NCBI GenBank assembly: GCA_014549065.1
Contig: JACDOX010000014.1
Coordinates: forward strand, 7,046,775 to 7,110,774
Direction of reading: 5' to 3'
Length of the DNA stretch: 64,000 nt
Source of the DNA: Cardinalis cardinalis
Lineage: Eukaryota > Chordata > Aves > Passeriformes > Cardinalidae
Both the position numbers and the translations under genes were made by a program. The notes under the pieces are model-generated. The model ran no database searches. It had not been told where the DNA came from and saw nothing but the letters and a program-made list of their open reading frames with translations. Position 1 is the stretch's first letter, and every line of letters starts with the position of its first letter. Shown here one piece after another: positions 61,305-64,000 of this stretch.

Positions 61305-62288
61305 GCTTGGTGGGCAGAGGACCTCAACAGAGCAAGGCCTGACCCACGCCCTACCACACATTCCAAGTCCCTGAGATGTCTCAGAACAGACTCCCTTTTC
61401 CAGTCCCTGACACTGTCTTCCCATTTTATCTTCACTTCAGGAATAAGTGCATTGTATTTATTTTTTGCCTTCCCTTGAATCTGTGTGGATCCCATGTTTC
61501 AGAGTCATCAAAGTATCATACAACATGTTGGTCTGTAAGGATGACATCACATGAGCTATGTGGCCTATAGCAGAATATGAATATGACCTATAATTAAAAG
61601 CAGTGTTTGTCTCATTTTCTTGGAAACACTTCCAACTTTTTTAACGTGACAGCATGGTATAATGATGCAGTTGAGAGTGGTGGTACCCTGATCCCATCTC
61701 TTGCAAAAGGCTGTAGTTCTCCAGCCACATGCTATTTATGCCTCACTGAGATATCTTGGATATGTCCTGGCTGCCAGGGTATAGTGGATACTGCTGGACT
61801 TCGTGAAAACTTGGGTAAAAAAATCTATCTTCACTGAATAATAAATATTTTCCTGATTGCAAAGACCTATAATCAAATGGGCTTCCCACCCTAAGTGTCT
61901 TGCAGAACAAAAGAAGTTTGTGATTCTTTTACACCATGTGAGGCACAAAACATTATTGAAGATGTTTTATTTCCTCCTATTTACCCTCATTATCAAGTGG
62001 GAAAATTCTAAAAATCATGTTTCTGGTTTGCAGTAGATACAAAAATTTGTCACAAGAGAAGCCAGACAGGGCATATTCAGTGCAAGGTGTAGGATGTATT
62101 TTGAACTAATGCTGGAGCAAAGTACCCAGAATTTGATCCCTAAGAGGAGATTAATTTGGCTGGTTACTTGAAATTAGTTTGTTACGAGAAAATGTACACA
62201 GGTGTGNAAAGAATGTTCAAGAGAAGGTTTGCATCATTACAGGACTTTTAGACTAAAAGATACAATTNGAAAAATACTTTTAAATACT
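61305..62288. other. Unique non-coding DNA
   Basis: No gene or repeat recognised. Short open frames on both strands lack motifs. Composition shifts from moderately GC-rich at about 61300-61430 to AT-rich after that. Confidence 0.5.
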
Positions 62289-62690
62289 CGAAGAATTGCA
62301 GAAGGGTTTAGTCTGGAAGGTACCTTGAGGATCATCTACTTCCAAATCCCATGCCATGGACAGGAACACCTTTAGATCACTTTGCTGAGAACCCCATCCA
62401 ACCTGGCATTCAACAATGGAGCATCCACAGCTTCTCNGGGCAGCCTGTTGGGGTGTCTCACAACACACACTGAAGCCCACACCCTTTTTATGTGGAGGAC
62501 CCCAAAACTGAGTGCAGCACTGCAGGTGGGTCTGAGCAGAGCAGAGGGGCTGCTCCCTTCCCTTGCCCTGCTGCTCACTCTGCTTTTGGTGCAGCCCAAA
62601 CACACTTGGCTTTCTGGGCTGTGAAATGCACATTACGGGCTCATGTACAGCCTCTCATCCACCAGCANCCCAAGAAATGTGAAAGATAAA
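62289..62690 (-). mobile_element. CR1 LINE fragment with internal deletion
   Basis: Reverse-complement CR1 starts near GAATTGCAGAAGGGTTTAG and TCTGGAAGGTACCTTGAGG. It goes on through CCATGCCATGGACAGGAAC, CCATCCAACCTGGCATTC and GGCAGCCTGTTGGGGTGTCTC. Around 62475-62490 it jumps past about 150 bp that intact copies have (the part with the AAGAATTT and CTAAACCT landmarks). It resumes with GAGGACCCCAAAACTGAGTG, then TGGCTTTCTGGGCTGTGAA and GGCTCATGTACAGCC. The element is on the minus strand, 5'-truncated and non-coding. Open frames of 65-117 codons on both strands within it are CR1 by-products. Confidence 0.85.
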
Positions 62691-64000
62691 TCCTTTCTCC
62701 ACAAGTCATTTTCATGTAGTACTGATCACATTGGTGCATGAGAGAAAGACCTCTTTGTGGACAAGTAGCTCTTACAGGAGATAGTATTTATAACTACCTA
62801 TTGACAACATGGAGTGTTCTATAATGACAATGCTTGAATTGGCTTTTCCTTCCTTAAACCATCATTATATTGAACCATGTAACCAGAAAATCACAATGCA
62901 GTGATCTTTCTCTATGCTAATCCTTCTGTGGGAGCTTAATGACTTGTCTGCTCATCTTGGAGATAATAAACTCCACAATGGCAGCAATAGCTGTCTTGGT
63001 GACTTTGCATAAATCATTATTGGTAAAAGTGAAAGAAAACCTATATACAGAAAGTAAGTAGTGAGATAGCTCACATTTTTGGTATTAATTCTAATTGGCT
63101 TTAAAGCATCTGTAATCCAGTGAATAAATAGATAAAAAGCAAAAGATGCAAATATTATCCCAAGGTACAATCAATAAGATTCCCTACATAGTCAGGGAAG
63201 TCATTTAATATCTCAGAATGACCTTCTTAAGCAAAACCATTCTATGTGCTTGTAAATACCAGCATGTTGTTCAAGGACCAGAGGTAATACAACACATGGT
63301 AGAAAGAGAAAGACTTTAACAGTTCAATAACTGAAAAATGAGGTACCTTTAAAAGTTTATCCTACAGAAAAAACATGGGAAATCTGAGCCTTTTTAAGTA
63401 GGAGACTTGAACACCATGTATTATAGGTTTGAGATTCACAAACTGTCTGTAGGAAATGGTGCTGAGGATATGNCCTGGGTTTCCCAGAGAAAACATTTCT
63501 GTAATTAATAGAGCAAATGCAGAAGAAAGAGCGCTGTATTCTCTCTGTTAGTAAGAGCTCACAGCCTGTAGAGACATTTATTCTGGTGAATAAAGTTGTG
63601 AATTCTTGAACCCTGATTCACCCTGGATTTGAATAGCAGAAAAAATAAAATATGTCTGCAACTTTATTTTCAAACACAAGAATGAGAAAAAGAGAGTGAA
63701 GAGTAAAGTGGTCTCTTATTTTTCTTGCGCTACTGGCTGATTTAGTTCTGCATTCCCCAAACTGAATAAAGATATCCCAATTTTGGTGTTGTGTACCTTT
63801 ATTCTTTAAAAGGGGAGAGGAAACAAACTGTGCAGAGAGATAGTAGTACATGCATGTTTAGACGGGGTCTTTCCTTAGCCTTTCCTCCCCTCATGCTCTG
63901 TTAAAATCTTGTTGAAATTTATCTTGAATTAGAGTTTAAGCCCTTCAGGACCTGGTCTGTATCTTTAGTAGTGGTTACACAGAGCTAAGGCTTTAAGCAG
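62691..64000. other. Unique non-coding DNA to the window end
   Basis: AT-rich sequence with no recognised gene or transposon. The frames at 62952-63170 and 63618-63851 (minus) are short and motif-free. Confidence 0.55.

Noticed and set aside
1..64000. CRISPR arrays, bacterial operons, rRNA, intact tRNA genes, CpG islands
   Set aside because: None seen. The sequence has vertebrate (avian) non-coding character, with low CpG and dense stop codons.

Overview
The window reads as non-coding DNA from a bird, probably a songbird. It is AT-rich and dense in stop codons. I see no convincing protein-coding exon, rRNA, tRNA gene, CRISPR array or bacterial-type operon. The bird assignment rests on repeats I recognise by family resemblance, with no database search. 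There are several truncated CR1 LINEs, which are the dominant avian retroposon. There are LTRs of avian ERVL type, and two solo LTRs of the songbird ERVK type that begins TGTCGCAGAC and ends CACTACCACA on its sense strand. About 150 isolated 'n' characters show draft or ambiguity-masked sequence.

Layout. 1-7.2 kb: unique AT-rich DNA with one possible MIR/L2-type tail. 7.2-7.7 kb: an old CR1 fragment (+). 11.3-11.8 kb: CR1 (-). 14.99-15.24 kb: a frameshifted fossil of a LINE reverse transcriptase (-), most like L2. 17.3-19.65 kb: a cluster of an ERVL-type LTR piece, CR1 (-), a MIR-like tail, CR1 (+) and an LTR-like U3 region. 19.65-28.4 kb: mostly unique. 28.4-29.3 kb: an ERVK solo LTR next to CR1 (-). 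32.5-33.6 kb: a GC-richer block with LTR-like sequence and the longest open frame, probably meaningless. 36.1-37.3 kb: CR1 (-) split by a second ERVK solo LTR. 37.3-54.4 kb: about 17 kb almost free of recognisable transposons, with several stretches that look like conserved non-coding elements. 54.4-56.6 kb: an ERVL-type LTR split by two other LTRs. 61.3 and 62.3-62.7 kb: a CR1 scrap and a deleted CR1 (-).

The window contains no genes that work together. It is best read as an intergenic or large-intron interval. Its clearest content is transposon history: nested insertions whose target-site duplications give a relative order. Its possible functional content is non-coding, mainly in the repeat-poor stretch. 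I found no evidence for a new biological system.
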